This document shows positions 1 to 8,312 of a DNA stretch of 27,314 nt, one piece after another. Location of the stretch: positions 1-27,314 of the forward strand of contig JANOGB010000145.1 of the NCBI GenBank assembly GCA_031413955.1. The letters run 5' to 3'. Numbering within the stretch: position 1 is the first letter of the stretch; every line of letters begins with the position of its first letter. Under the pieces are notes generated by a model. It did not search any database and was not told where the DNA came from. It saw nothing but the letters and a program-made list of their open reading frames with translations. Both the position numbers and the translations under genes were made by a program. Origin of the DNA: JABFRZ01 sp031413955. Lineage in GTDB: Bacteria; Planctomycetota; UBA1135; GCA-002686595.

Positions 1-212
1 TCTTGACCCAGCCGGGCAACAGCGTTGTCTATCTTGTCGCTGCGATCGCCCTCGGTGTCCACCTCAGCCACGGATTACGAAGCGCGTTCCAGTCCCTGGG
101 GATGAGCCACCCCCGCTGGGTTCCCTCGATCGAGATCGTCGGCAAACTGGTCGCCTTTCTCTTTGCCGCGGGGTTCGCCGCCTTCCCGATCTACTTCATG
201 TTTTTTTCCTGA
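1..212 (+). CDS. sdhC: Succinate dehydrogenase cytochrome b subunit (b558 family), C-terminal fragment
   Basis: This is the last 69 codons of a membrane-anchor subunit; the gene begins upstream of the window, and the TTG at base 3 is an internal Leu codon rather than a start. Two hydrophobic helices are visible. The stretch GVHLSHGLRSAFQSLG is the hallmark of the Bacteroidota/Bacillus-type single-polypeptide cytochrome b558 anchor, where histidines in this region ligate heme. A short aromatic tail, IYFMFFS, ends the protein. In the complex the subunit anchors SdhA and SdhB to the inner membrane and passes electrons to or from quinone. The sdhA start lies 16 bases downstream, so the three genes form the usual C-A-B operon. 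The family match is confident, but nothing can be said about the missing N-terminal helices. Confidence 0.9.
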   Translation, partial: LTQPGNSVVYLVAAIALGVHLSHGLRSAFQSLGMSHPRWVPSIEIVGKLVAFLFAAGFAAFPIYFMFFS

Positions 213-228
213 ATCCAAGGAACAGCCG

Positions 229-2157
229 ATGAACTCGACTCATTCGTCGCTTGATTCCAAGTGCCCTGGCGGGCCTATCGACGAGCAGTGGGACAAGCAT
301 CGTTTCGAGCTGAAGTTGATCAACCCAGCCAACAAGCGCAAGTTCCATGTACTTGTCGTGGGCACAGGGTTGGCCGGAGCCTCTGCCGCCGCATCTCTCG
401 CTGAACTCGGCTATCGAGTGAGCGCTGTATGCATCCAGGACAGTCCTCGTCGCGCTCATTCCATCGCGGCTCAGGGCGGCATCAATGCCGCAAAGAACTA
501 TCCCAATGACGGCGATAGCATCTATCGCCTTTTCTACGACACAGTCAAGGGAGGAGACTTTCGGGCTCGCGAGTCCAATGTTTACCGCCTTGCGCAGGTA
601 TCGAATCACATCATAGATCAATGTGTGGCGCTGGGCGTGCCCTTTGCTCGCGAGTACGGAGGAGTTCTCGCGAATCGATCCTTCGGCGGCGCTCAGGTCA
701 GCCGCACCTTCTATGCCCGTGGGCAGACCGGCCAGCAACTGTTGCTGGGTGCCTATGGATCATTGATGCGGCAGGTCGGGATCGGACGCGTAAATCTCTT
801 CACGCGGCGCGAGATGCTCGACATCGTGGTTGTTGACGGAGTGGCGCGCGGCATCATCTGCCGAGACCTCGTGAACGGCAACTACGAACGTCACGCGGCG
901 GATGCTGTGCTTCTGTGCACCGGCGGCTATGCCAATGTATTCTATCTATCCACCAACGCCAAAGCCTGCAATGTTACGGCCGCCTGGCGCGCTCACAAGC
1001 GAGGCGCCTTCTTTGCCAATCCTTGCTTTACCCAGATTCACCCGACTTGTATTCCGGTCTCAGGCAGCTACCAGGCAAAGCTCACCCTCATGAGTGAGAG
1101 CCTTCGCAACGACGGGCGCGTCTGGGTCCCAAAGCAAATCAACGATTCTCGGCCACCGAGCAACATCCCGCTCGAGGAGCGAGACTACTTCCTCGAGCGT
1201 CGCTACCCGAGCTTTGGAAACCTGGTCCCGCGCGATGTGGCGTCTAGGGCCTCCAAGGAGCGCTGCGATGCTGGCTTTGGTGTGGGCGAAACGAAACTGG
1301 CTGTTTACCTCGACTTTCGCGACGCCATCCAACGCGAAGGCGTCGAGAGCATCCGGCAGAAGTACGGGAACCTATTCCAGATGTACGCGAAGATCGCCGG
1401 AGAAGACCCTTACACTAATCCCATGCGGATCTACCCCGCCGTCCACTACACGATGGGCGGACTTTGGGTCGACTACAACCTCGAGTCGACGCTTCCCGGC
1501 CTTTTTGTCCTGGGCGAAGCCAATTTCTCCGACCACGGAGCCAACCGCCTTGGCGCGAGTGCCCTGATGCAGGGATTGGCGGACGGCTTCTTCATCGTGC
1601 CCTATACGATCGGCAGTCATTTTGCCAACCGCAAACTGCCTGCCGTTTCAACCGATGCTACCGAGTTCGTGGATTGCGAGCGCTCGGTTCGCGAGCGCAC
1701 TCAGCGCCTTCTTGCCGTGAGAGGCAAGAGAACGGCTGACAGCTTCCATCGGGAGCTAGGCAGGATCATGTGGGATCACTGCGGAATGGCACGAAACGCC
1801 AAGGGGCTCGCGCTCGCCAAGGAGAGAGTGCGCTCGCTGCGCACTGCGTTCTGGAACGACCTGCAGGTGCCAAGCAATGCCGAGAGAATAAACCAGCAAC
1901 TAGAGCACGCTGGACGGGTGGCTGACTTCCTTGAGTTTGCTGAGCTCATCATCGATGACGCCACGGTTCGCACCGAGTCTTGCGGTGGCCACTTCCGGGA
2001 GGAAAGCCAGACGCAAGACGGTGAGGCAAGACGCGATGACGGGCTTTTCTCGCATGTCGCGGCATGGCAGCATCAGGGACACGACGCAGGCGCCACGCTC
2101 CACAAGGAAGAGCTCAAATTCGAACACGTGATGCCCAGCCAGAGAAGCTACGCATGA
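229..2157 (+). CDS. sdhA: Succinate dehydrogenase/fumarate reductase flavoprotein subunit
   Basis: This 642-residue flavoprotein oxidises succinate to fumarate, or the reverse, with covalently bound FAD on the cytoplasmic face of the membrane. The dinucleotide motif GTGLAG is at residues 45-50. The His that normally carries FAD is His77, in HSIAAQGG. The substrate-site His271 (HPTCIPVSG) and the catalytic-type Arg335 (LVPRDVASR) are present. The C-terminus, ending PSQRSYA, and the GGAQVSRTFYARGQTGQQ segment are typical of the b558-linked SdhA type rather than the E. coli type. I chose the ATG at 229 because AAGGA lies 7 bases before it and because a start at 163 would run deep into sdhC. It lies 16 bases after the sdhC stop, and its stop overlaps the sdhB start as ATGA. 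Confidence 0.97.
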   Translation: MNSTHSSLDSKCPGGPIDEQWDKHRFELKLINPANKRKFHVLVVGTGLAGASAAASLAELGYRVSAVCIQDSPRRAHSIAAQGGINAAKNYPNDGDSIYRLFYDTVKGGDFRARESNVYRLAQVSNHIIDQCVALGVPFAREYGGVLANRSFGGAQVSRTFYARGQTGQQLLLGAYGSLMRQVGIGRVNLFTRREMLDIVVVDGVARGIICRDLVNGNYERHAADAVLLCTGGYANVFYLSTNAKACNVTAAWRAHKRGAFFANPCFTQIHPTCIPVSGSYQAKLTLMSESLRNDGRVWVPKQINDSRPPSNIPLEERDYFLERRYPSFGNLVPRDVASRASKERCDAGFGVGETKLAVYLDFRDAIQREGVESIRQKYGNLFQMYAKIAGEDPYTNPMRIYPAVHYTMGGLWVDYNLESTLPGLFVLGEANFSDHGANRLGASALMQGLADGFFIVPYTIGSHFANRKLPAVSTDATEFVDCERSVRERTQRLLAVRGKRTADSFHRELGRIMWDHCGMARNAKGLALAKERVRSLRTAFWNDLQVPSNAERINQQLEHAGRVADFLEFAELIIDDATVRTESCGGHFREESQTQDGEARRDDGLFSHVAAWQHQGHDAGATLHKEELKFEHVMPSQRSYA

Positions 2158-2987
2158 GCATGGATCACGAGGCCCGCGGCTCATCGATCAATTCGATCAA
2201 TCCACTCAAGATGAAGATCACACTCAAGGTGTGGCGTCAGGATGGCCCTGACCGTCCCGGGCGCATGGAAACGTATCGATTGAATGACGTTTCCCCTCAC
2301 ATGTCGTTCCTGGAGATGCTCGACGTGCTCAACGAGTACCTCCTCACGCAGGGAATGGATCCGGTGGCCTTCGACCACGACTGCCGCGAGGGAATCTGCG
2401 GCGCGTGTTCGTTGGTCATTGACGGCCGGGCTCACGGACCGGAGGCTCTGACCACGGCGTGTCAATTGCACATGCGCCACTACTCGGACGGCGACACCAT
2501 CCACGTCGAGCCTTGGCGTGCGAGCGCCTTCCCCGTCATCAAGGACCTCGTCGTCGACCGGAGTTCCTTCGATCGCATCGTTGCTGCTGGAGGCTTCGTG
2601 TCGACTCACGTCGGCTCGGCGCCGGATGGCAACGCCGTCCTAGTTCCCAAGAGCGCTGCCGACCAAGCCATGGACGCCGCAGCTTGCATTGGATGTGGCG
2701 CCTGCGTGGCGAGCTGTCCCAACGCCTCGGCCATGCTCTTCGTTGCGGCAAAGGTCTCGCACCTAGCGCTGCTCCCCCAGGGCAGGCCAGAGCGTCACGG
2801 CCGAGTCCTCGCCATGGTCAAGGCGATGGACGCCGCGGGCTTCGGTAACTGCACCAACCACTACGAGTGTATGGCCGCCTGCCCGAAAGGCATCTCGGTC
2901 GAGAACATTGCGCGGATGAACCGAGAGTTCCTTTGGGCGTCACTACTGGGTCGCCCGGAGCCTGGCTCCGAAAGGAGGTCGGGGTGA
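2154..2987 (+). CDS. sdhB: Succinate dehydrogenase/fumarate reductase iron-sulfur subunit
   Basis: This 277-residue subunit relays electrons from the SdhA flavin to the quinone site through three iron-sulfur clusters. All ligands are visible. Cys77, 82, 85 and 103 form the [2Fe-2S] site (HDCREGICGACS). Cys178, 181 and 184 form the [4Fe-4S] site in CIGCGACVASCP. Cys188, 233, 239 and 243 fit the remaining positions, including the C-x5-C-x3-C of the second ferredoxin-like motif. The ATG at 2154 overlaps the sdhA stop as ATGA, which favours translational coupling. The closest family members begin near the second candidate, Met20 (base 2211), so the first 19 residues are either a lineage-specific extension or not translated. 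The tail after residue 265 is short and polar. Confidence 0.96.
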   Translation: MSMDHEARGSSINSINPLKMKITLKVWRQDGPDRPGRMETYRLNDVSPHMSFLEMLDVLNEYLLTQGMDPVAFDHDCREGICGACSLVIDGRAHGPEALTTACQLHMRHYSDGDTIHVEPWRASAFPVIKDLVVDRSSFDRIVAAGGFVSTHVGSAPDGNAVLVPKSAADQAMDAAACIGCGACVASCPNASAMLFVAAKVSHLALLPQGRPERHGRVLAMVKAMDAAGFGNCTNHYECMAACPKGISVENIARMNREFLWASLLGRPEPGSERRSG

Positions 2988-3223
2988 TTGCCTTGCGTGG
3001 GCGGGAGCTCTCGCTACGCCGGAGGAACGGGAACACGCCTCCAAGGACTTGAGTAGCTCAAGACCAGAGAATGGGAGATGAAGCGCAGACAGCCGCCTAG
3101 GTCGGTACCCGACTCCGGCAACCCTCGGAAGTCGTCGCGCTTTCGGCACGAGCTTTGCTGCTCCCAGCCGGGATCGTCCTCTTCGATCGCAATCCGTTCA
3201 CCACACCTCAGGTGTCGTTACCC
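2988..3223 (+). other. Intergenic region between sdhB and the first HEAT gene
   Basis: These 236 bases hold no convincing gene. Two short inverted repeats are present: CTTGAG/CTCAAG at 3048-3062 with a 3-base loop, and GTCGG/CCGAC at 3101-3113. Neither is followed by a T-run, so neither reads as an intrinsic terminator. A promoter for the downstream gene is expected here, but I could not identify a convincing -35/-10 pair. Confidence 0.5.
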
Positions 3224-5332
3224 ATGAACAAACTCGTACTTGCCGCTTCCCTTGTGGTCGGCGGCTTCCTTGGTCTGCAGAGTCAGAGCCATGCCCACGG
3301 AGGGCAGTACCGTGGTCCCGGCGACACCGTTCCCCCCGGCGGGGGTGGGGCAGGCGGCGGCGGCGGAGCCGGGCCGGCTACCGGGCCGGCAGGCCCGACC
3401 ACACCCGGACCTGGTGGGCCGACGACCCCGGGCGCCGGCGCTCCCGGAGCGCCAGGGGGGTCCCCGGGCGGGCGTCCCACGACGGGCGGCGGAGGCGATG
3501 GTGGCGCCGACCTCACGCTCTGGAGCTTCTGGTGGGAGTTCAACAAGGAGCCCTACCTGAACTTGAAGTCCAAGATCCAAAGCGGCGGTCAGGAAACGGG
3601 TGCCGACGGGTTCTTCCTCGGGCACAGCGGGAAGACTCCCGGAAAGGATAGTCTCAAGCCTACACAGGAGCAAATCCGGCAGAAGATCGTGCCCGCGCTC
3701 CTTGCGGCGCTCGAAAAAGAAACCAACAACGACATCGTCACCGGTTGTGTGATCGCCTTGGCCAAGATTGGCGACGCTCCCAGCGAGACCGGCGATTCCC
3801 AATTCGAGAAAGTAATCTCCAAGTTCCTCTCGGACAAGAATCAGGAGATAAGCGAGACTGCGGCTGTAGCACTTGGCATCCTAGCCAATCCCAAGTCCAT
3901 CGGCACCTTGAAGCTCCTGCTCACGGACAGCGTTGAGGGTCGAAAACTTGTCGGTCAGCCCGAGGTGAATTACCGTACACGAGCCTTTGCTGCATATGGC
4001 CTTGGTCTCATCGGAAAGCTCACTGGCAGCGAGGAAGACCGCCGAGAGATCGTCACAATTCTACGGCAAACAATCGAGTCGGATAACACCAAGACCCGTG
4101 ACCTCAAGGTCAGCTGCGTCATCGCAATGGGCCTCGCTGCGCTCGAGACCATCGATTCCAGCGTGACGTCAGAAAAGAAGGGTGAACTGGTTGCCCCGGA
4201 GAACTCGCGTGTTGCCCAGCTCGAATATCTGCTCTCATTCCTAAAAAACGACCAGCAGAACTACCTCGTACGTGCCCATTGCCCCACGGCGCTGGCAAGG
4301 CTTTTGGTCGGCCTTCCTCCTGAACAACACAAGGCATTCCGCGAGCTCATTGCCAATGACCTTCTGGATCGTCTCGATCCAAAGAAGAAGGAAAAGGTCG
4401 AAGTCGTTCAAAGCTCCGTCCTAGCTCTAGGACTCATCGGTACGAACGATGGTGCCGACCCGCTAGACAAGAGAATCCGCGAAACGCTCATCGCTGTTCC
4501 AAAGGATGTTTCCGATCAGCAGGCACGGAACTTTGCCATGATCGCTCTCGCCAAGATCGGCGGAAGGACGGCAACGGCTGCCAAGGACGCCGAGGGTGGC
4601 ATCGAGGAGATCACGAAGGGGCTGTTGGCCCAGCTCGCTGATGGCAAGAGCGGCGTGAAGGCCTGGGCCGGTCTTTCCTGCGGCGTAATGGCCAATGAGC
4701 TGACCAAGGCCAACAACGCTTCATCCAAGATCCCCACGTTGCAGAGCGCAGTGCGGACTGCCATGGAAGACGAAGGTAAGGACCCTTCCAAGCTCGGAGC
4801 CTTCGCCATTGCATCCGGCATCATGGGAGACGTCGAGGCCAAGCCCCTTCTCCTGAAACGCTTGGATTCAGAGAAGGACGAAACGGCACGTGGATACATC
4901 GCCATCGGCCTGGGACTCATGAATGCCCGTGATGCGGTTGACAAGATCAACAAGATCGTTGATGACTCCAAGTACCGCCCGGACCTACTCAAGCAGGCAG
5001 CCATTGCCTTGGGGCTCTTGGGTGACAAGGAGCTCGTACCGAAGCTCATCACCCTTCTCCAGGAATCCAAGGGCCTAGCCACTCAGGCTTCGCTCTCCTC
5101 GGCTCTAGGGTTCATTGGTGACCAGCGCTCGATCGAGCCCTTGGTTCTGATGCTCCAGAATGACAGCCTCACCGAGCGCGCTCGCGGCTTCGCAGCCGTG
5201 GCCCTCGGGATTGTCGCCGACAAGGAAGCCTTGCCTTGGAATTCCAAGATCGGCCTGGACATCAACTATCGAGCATCAACTGAGACTCTGACAAACCAAG
5301 CTGCCGGCACCGGAATCCTCGACATTCTGTAG
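3224..5332 (+). CDS. Secreted HEAT-repeat protein with Gly/Pro-rich linker (tandem paralog 1)
   Basis: This 702-residue exported protein has no recognised enzymatic domain. Residues 1-24 form a signal peptide (MNKLVLAASLVVGGFLGL, then Ala-x-Ala-like SHA). Residues about 25-95 are a low-complexity Gly/Pro/Ala linker containing GPGDTVPP. A Trp-rich segment, LWSFWWEFNKEPYLNL, follows at 99-114, with GFFLGHSG at 129-136. From about residue 150 to 690 there are roughly a dozen helical HEAT-like units with recurring cores such as AAVALGIL, AFAAYGLGLIG, AAIALGLLGD and GFAAVALGIVAD. The C-terminus holds a PW…D…Y…TG-x-LD signature shared with the next gene. HEAT arrays are protein-binding scaffolds; partner and role are unknown. 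I chose the ATG at 3224 because it begins the signal peptide. Expression is probably monocistronic, given the terminator just downstream. Confidence 0.85.
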   Translation: MNKLVLAASLVVGGFLGLQSQSHAHGGQYRGPGDTVPPGGGGAGGGGGAGPATGPAGPTTPGPGGPTTPGAGAPGAPGGSPGGRPTTGGGGDGGADLTLWSFWWEFNKEPYLNLKSKIQSGGQETGADGFFLGHSGKTPGKDSLKPTQEQIRQKIVPALLAALEKETNNDIVTGCVIALAKIGDAPSETGDSQFEKVISKFLSDKNQEISETAAVALGILANPKSIGTLKLLLTDSVEGRKLVGQPEVNYRTRAFAAYGLGLIGKLTGSEEDRREIVTILRQTIESDNTKTRDLKVSCVIAMGLAALETIDSSVTSEKKGELVAPENSRVAQLEYLLSFLKNDQQNYLVRAHCPTALARLLVGLPPEQHKAFRELIANDLLDRLDPKKKEKVEVVQSSVLALGLIGTNDGADPLDKRIRETLIAVPKDVSDQQARNFAMIALAKIGGRTATAAKDAEGGIEEITKGLLAQLADGKSGVKAWAGLSCGVMANELTKANNASSKIPTLQSAVRTAMEDEGKDPSKLGAFAIASGIMGDVEAKPLLLKRLDSEKDETARGYIAIGLGLMNARDAVDKINKIVDDSKYRPDLLKQAAIALGLLGDKELVPKLITLLQESKGLATQASLSSALGFIGDQRSIEPLVLMLQNDSLTERARGFAAVALGIVADKEALPWNSKIGLDINYRASTETLTNQAAGTGILDIL

Positions 5333-5355
5333 CAGCGCTGACAAAGCGCCTGAGC

Positions 5356-5402
5356 CGAGCCGCTCGGAGAATGCCTCCGAGCGGCTCGCATCTTTTCATT
5401 TC
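5356..5402 (+). terminator. Intrinsic terminator after the first HEAT gene
   Basis: A perfect 14-bp GC-rich stem pairs CGAGCCGCTCGGAG (5356-5369) with CTCCGAGCGGCTCG (5375-5388) across a 5-base loop. The T-rich stretch CATCTTTTCATTT follows. The hairpin starts 24 bases after the stop codon at 5332. This is the best terminator in the window, and it implies that the second HEAT gene has its own promoter. Confidence 0.85.
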
Positions 5403-5688
5403 CTTGGTCGCTGAATGGATGTGACGCAACTGCAGGACTCGGTGGCCGCACCACTCTCTCCCTCCGCACACCTTTGGCGGCGGCGGGATGCGAAGACGCA
5501 ACAGAGTTGGCTGAGCGAGAACGCACGGGCTATTGGCGTCTCCCACAAGGGCGACTGGGGGTTCAGAGGACTGGTACATTACTTGCATGTTGGAAATCAG
5601 CGGGGTATGCCTCCGCGATCAGAAGCTCGCCAGGCAAGCCAGCGCTTCCCTTCCTTCACGGACTTGGGTCGACCTCCGTAGATCTGCC
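5403..5688 (+). other. Non-coding gap upstream of the second HEAT gene
   Basis: With the terminator, this makes a 356-base stretch without a gene. Open frames cross it, including 5415-5681 on the plus strand, but their products are basic or low-complexity, lack a ribosome site, and show no similarity that I recognise. The region should contain the promoter of the gene at 5689. A TACATT hexamer at 5575-5580 resembles a -10 box but has no matching -35 at the right distance. I see no tRNA or riboswitch fold. Confidence 0.5.
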
Positions 5689-7806
5689 ATGAAAAGACGA
5701 ACATTCGCAGCTCACCTCCTTCTTGTCTCGCTGACCTTGGCAGCCAACTCTTGGGGCCAGAGAGGACAAGGTGGCGGGGACGACAGCCCTGGCAAGCCCG
5801 GAGCTGGTGGAAGCTGGGGGGGCCCGGGAGACACCGTAGCTGGCGGCGGCACCGGCGGGAATGCCCCGCCGCCTACCCCTCCACGGCCTGGCCCGTCCCC
5901 GGCGACGACTCCTGGAGGCGACGCATCACCCGGAGCGAACCCGCTCGCACCACGAACGCCTCCGCCGGGCACGGAAGGAACTCCAGGGTCTCCTGGCGCG
6001 CCGCCGCCCCCCAAACCCTCAACTCCACCCCGGACGGAGACTCTCAACTCCTGGCAGACATGGTGGCACTACAATCGCTGGGCACACCTCGAGGTAGGCG
6101 CAGCGCTCATCGCGGAGACCGGCACAGGCGGTTTCTTCCTGGGGCACGGTGAGAAGGCGCAAATGGCTCCACTCCTGCGGGCAACCCAGAACCAGATTCG
6201 CGACATCGTACAACCCGCGCTGACCAAGGCCCTTGCGCACGGAGGCTCCGCGGAGCTGGAGACCTTCGCGCTGCACGCTCTCGCGAAGATCCGTGGCGTC
6301 CCCGTCCCGGAAGGCACACCGGATTTTGCCACGGTTGTGAGACCCTTCCTCAGGAACGCAAACCAGTTTGTCGCGGAAAAGGCAGTGCTGTCGCTGGGCG
6401 TTCGCGGAGAGGACCTTTTTCTCCCCTGGCTTTCCGCAATCCTCTCAGACTCTTCCGATGGTCGCGACCTTGTAGGTCGCTCCCTTGTTGGCGACCGATT
6501 GCGGGCCTTTGCTGCCTATGGTCTTGGGCTCTTGGGCGAACGAACTCGCGATCCTTCTGTGCGTGTTGGCGTACATGACGCGCTCATGACAGCCTTGCCT
6601 GCGGAAAGGGATGAAGTACAAGCGGCCTGCCTGTTGGCCCTTGGTTTTGTTCCAATGCCGAATGGCGACACCTTCGTTGAAGGAGGCGATCTGTTCCGTG
6701 GCAAGACCCGCATCGACCAGGTGATGGCGATCCTCGCATTTTTTGAGGACACAGCTCAGTCCTACCTAGCAAGGACACAAGCACCGAATGCACTGGCACG
6801 CCTGATCGTGGGCGCACCCGAGTCGCTCCGTGGCCGCGTGGCTTATGCGTTACTCGTTGCCTCGGGTCCCCTGTCCCAGGAGCCTCGCGAAGTCCAGAAC
6901 GCAGCCATCATCGCTCTGGGTAAGCTTGGAACTTCGGGGCAGAATTCAATCGACCAAGAAATCAGAAGCCACCTCGAGCGGGTTGGATTCAAGTCAAGTT
7001 CCGATCGCTCGACGCGCTATCTAGCTACGATCTCGATGGCCGAGGTAGCGACCCGGCGGGGCTCAGGATCGGAACCCTTCGCTGGCCTGGAGCCCACTCG
7101 CCGAACCCTCCAACGAAATCTCCGCAGTCGCGGCGAAACCCTAGCCTGGACGGCCCTCGCCCTTGGAGTTCTCGAAGAAGACGCGAGTGCTCGGGGAGAG
7201 GTCGCCTCGCCAGAGTCTGGAAAGCTTCTCCGCAACGCTCTCGAGAAGGCACGGTCATCCGAGGTTGCCGGGGCCTTGGCGATTGCGTTGGGAATGGTCA
7301 GAGATCCGGAGGCCGCGGAAGTCTTGGTGTCCCGGATGACAGAGGCTGGCGATGATTACATGCGAGGGTACTCGGCCCTGGCTCTTGGCATGATAGGCGT
7401 ACCTGGGGCCATCGAACCGATCCGGCGGCTGCTCGCCGATTCCACGAATCAATACTTCGTCGTCGAGAATACAGCGATAGCGCTGGCCCTCCTCGGAGAC
7501 CAGGACACTGGCACGCGGCTTTTCGGTGTTCTGGACCATGCGGCAAATCCCAGGGTGCAGTCCTCGGTTGCCTCCGCCATGGGATGGATTCGGGACCCGA
7601 GGCCCCTGGGCGACCTGTGTTCCGTACTGGGCGATTCCCGACGAAGCGACGCTGCGCGGTCCTGGACTTCTGTTGCCATTGGTCGCATCTGCGACCAGGA
7701 CCGCTGGCCGTGGGTCGGCAGAATGTCCGTAGACGTTCAGTACGACGTCGTTCTGCCAACTTTGCTCGAGCCAATTTACGAGACGGGCCTGCTCGACTTG
7801 CCGTGA
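5689..7806 (+). CDS. Secreted HEAT-repeat protein with Pro/Gly-rich linker (tandem paralog 2)
   Basis: This 705-residue exported protein is a diverged full-length copy of the gene at 3224. Residues 1-23 form a signal peptide (MKRRTFAAHLLLVSLTLAA, cleavage near SWG/Q). Residues 24-117 are a Pro/Gly-rich linker containing GGPGDTVAGG. The Trp-rich segment LNSWQTWWHYNR is at 119-130 and GFFLGHG at 148-154. The HEAT-like array then runs to the end. Aligned blocks with paralog 1 include LVG…RLRAFAAYGLGLLG, YLARTQAPNALARLIVG and the terminal PW…D…Y…TGLLDL. The linker is richer in Pro and poorer in Gly than in paralog 1. The ATG at 5689 is chosen because it opens the signal peptide; the frame extends upstream without coding character. 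Its last 31 bases overlap the convergent gene at 7776. Function unknown; probably a periplasmic or surface scaffold. Confidence 0.85.
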   Translation: MKRRTFAAHLLLVSLTLAANSWGQRGQGGGDDSPGKPGAGGSWGGPGDTVAGGGTGGNAPPPTPPRPGPSPATTPGGDASPGANPLAPRTPPPGTEGTPGSPGAPPPPKPSTPPRTETLNSWQTWWHYNRWAHLEVGAALIAETGTGGFFLGHGEKAQMAPLLRATQNQIRDIVQPALTKALAHGGSAELETFALHALAKIRGVPVPEGTPDFATVVRPFLRNANQFVAEKAVLSLGVRGEDLFLPWLSAILSDSSDGRDLVGRSLVGDRLRAFAAYGLGLLGERTRDPSVRVGVHDALMTALPAERDEVQAACLLALGFVPMPNGDTFVEGGDLFRGKTRIDQVMAILAFFEDTAQSYLARTQAPNALARLIVGAPESLRGRVAYALLVASGPLSQEPREVQNAAIIALGKLGTSGQNSIDQEIRSHLERVGFKSSSDRSTRYLATISMAEVATRRGSGSEPFAGLEPTRRTLQRNLRSRGETLAWTALALGVLEEDASARGEVASPESGKLLRNALEKARSSEVAGALAIALGMVRDPEAAEVLVSRMTEAGDDYMRGYSALALGMIGVPGAIEPIRRLLADSTNQYFVVENTAIALALLGDQDTGTRLFGVLDHAANPRVQSSVASAMGWIRDPRPLGDLCSVLGDSRRSDAARSWTSVAIGRICDQDRWPWVGRMSVDVQYDVVLPTLLEPIYETGLLDLP

Positions 7807-8312
7807 CCGAATAGCACACCAAGCACGAGTAGCCACAAGGCCACCCATCCCAGAGAGATCGCCTTGAGCTTCGACACCGTCCGGCTCAGCTTGGACTCGT
7901 GCTCCTCAAGCGCTTTGCTTCGCTCAGCAAAGGCCTGGGCAGCCTCTACCCACGCTTGTCGCTCCCCCGTGCTCTCATCTCCCATCGCTACAGCGGTCCG
8001 GAGGAGTCGCTCCGAGTAGTTGACCGCTTCGGGACCCTTCTCCAACCAGATCGCGGAACCCGCAGCATAATAGATCAAGTCGATCTGAACCGGGTCGATT
8101 GCCAGTCCGGCGCGTGCCGCTGCAAAGGCTCCAGCGGGGTCGCCGGCTCGATAGAGTATTTCTGATTTCCCTCGCCAGCCTGCGAGCTCATCGGGTTCAC
8201 CGCAAACAGCCTTCCAGGCCGCATAGTATTCTTCTGCCTCGAGCAGGGGCCTTGAGCTGGCGAGCCCAGCCTGCATTCCGAGGCTGGCTAGGGTCAACAC
8301 GAATGCCTCCAT
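7776..8312 (-). CDS. Small TPR-like protein with C-terminal membrane helix
   Basis: This 178-residue protein has a hydrophobic N-terminus (MEAFVLTLASLGMQAGLA) that may be a signal sequence. A helical middle region resembles one or two tetratricopeptide units (YYAAWKAVC, LYRAGDPAGAFAAARAGLAI). A charged helical stretch and a C-terminal transmembrane helix, LGWVALWLLVLGVLFG, follow, with a short basic tail. This layout suggests an envelope protein with a periplasmic helical domain anchored at its C-terminus, possibly BatE-like, though the match is only in architecture. Its ATG shares one base with the stop of the upstream gene (TGATG), so translation is probably coupled and it is the last gene of the purM run. 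It overlaps the convergent HEAT gene by 31 bases. Confidence 0.7.
   Translation of the reverse strand: MEAFVLTLASLGMQAGLASSRPLLEAEEYYAAWKAVCGEPDELAGWRGKSEILYRAGDPAGAFAAARAGLAIDPVQIDLIYYAAGSAIWLEKGPEAVNYSERLLRTAVAMGDESTGERQAWVEAAQAFAERSKALEEHESKLSRTVSKLKAISLGWVALWLLVLGVLFGHGKSSRPVS

Noticed and set aside
3..212. TTG at base 3 as the start of a 69-residue protein
   Set aside because: The product matches only the last part of an SdhC b558 anchor, so the frame continues to the left of the window.
3048..3113. Two small inverted repeats after sdhB as a terminator
   Set aside because: Stems of 5-6 bp and no T-run; insufficient for an intrinsic terminator call.
3329..3510. Gly/Pro/Ala codon repeats in the HEAT linker as a DNA satellite
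   Set aside because: The runs are explained by a coding low-complexity linker; no fixed repeat unit recurs at the DNA level.
5415..5681. 88-codon open frame on the plus strand between the HEAT genes
   Set aside because: No ribosome site, no recognisable domain, basic and low-complexity product, and it lies in the expected leader and promoter region of the next gene.
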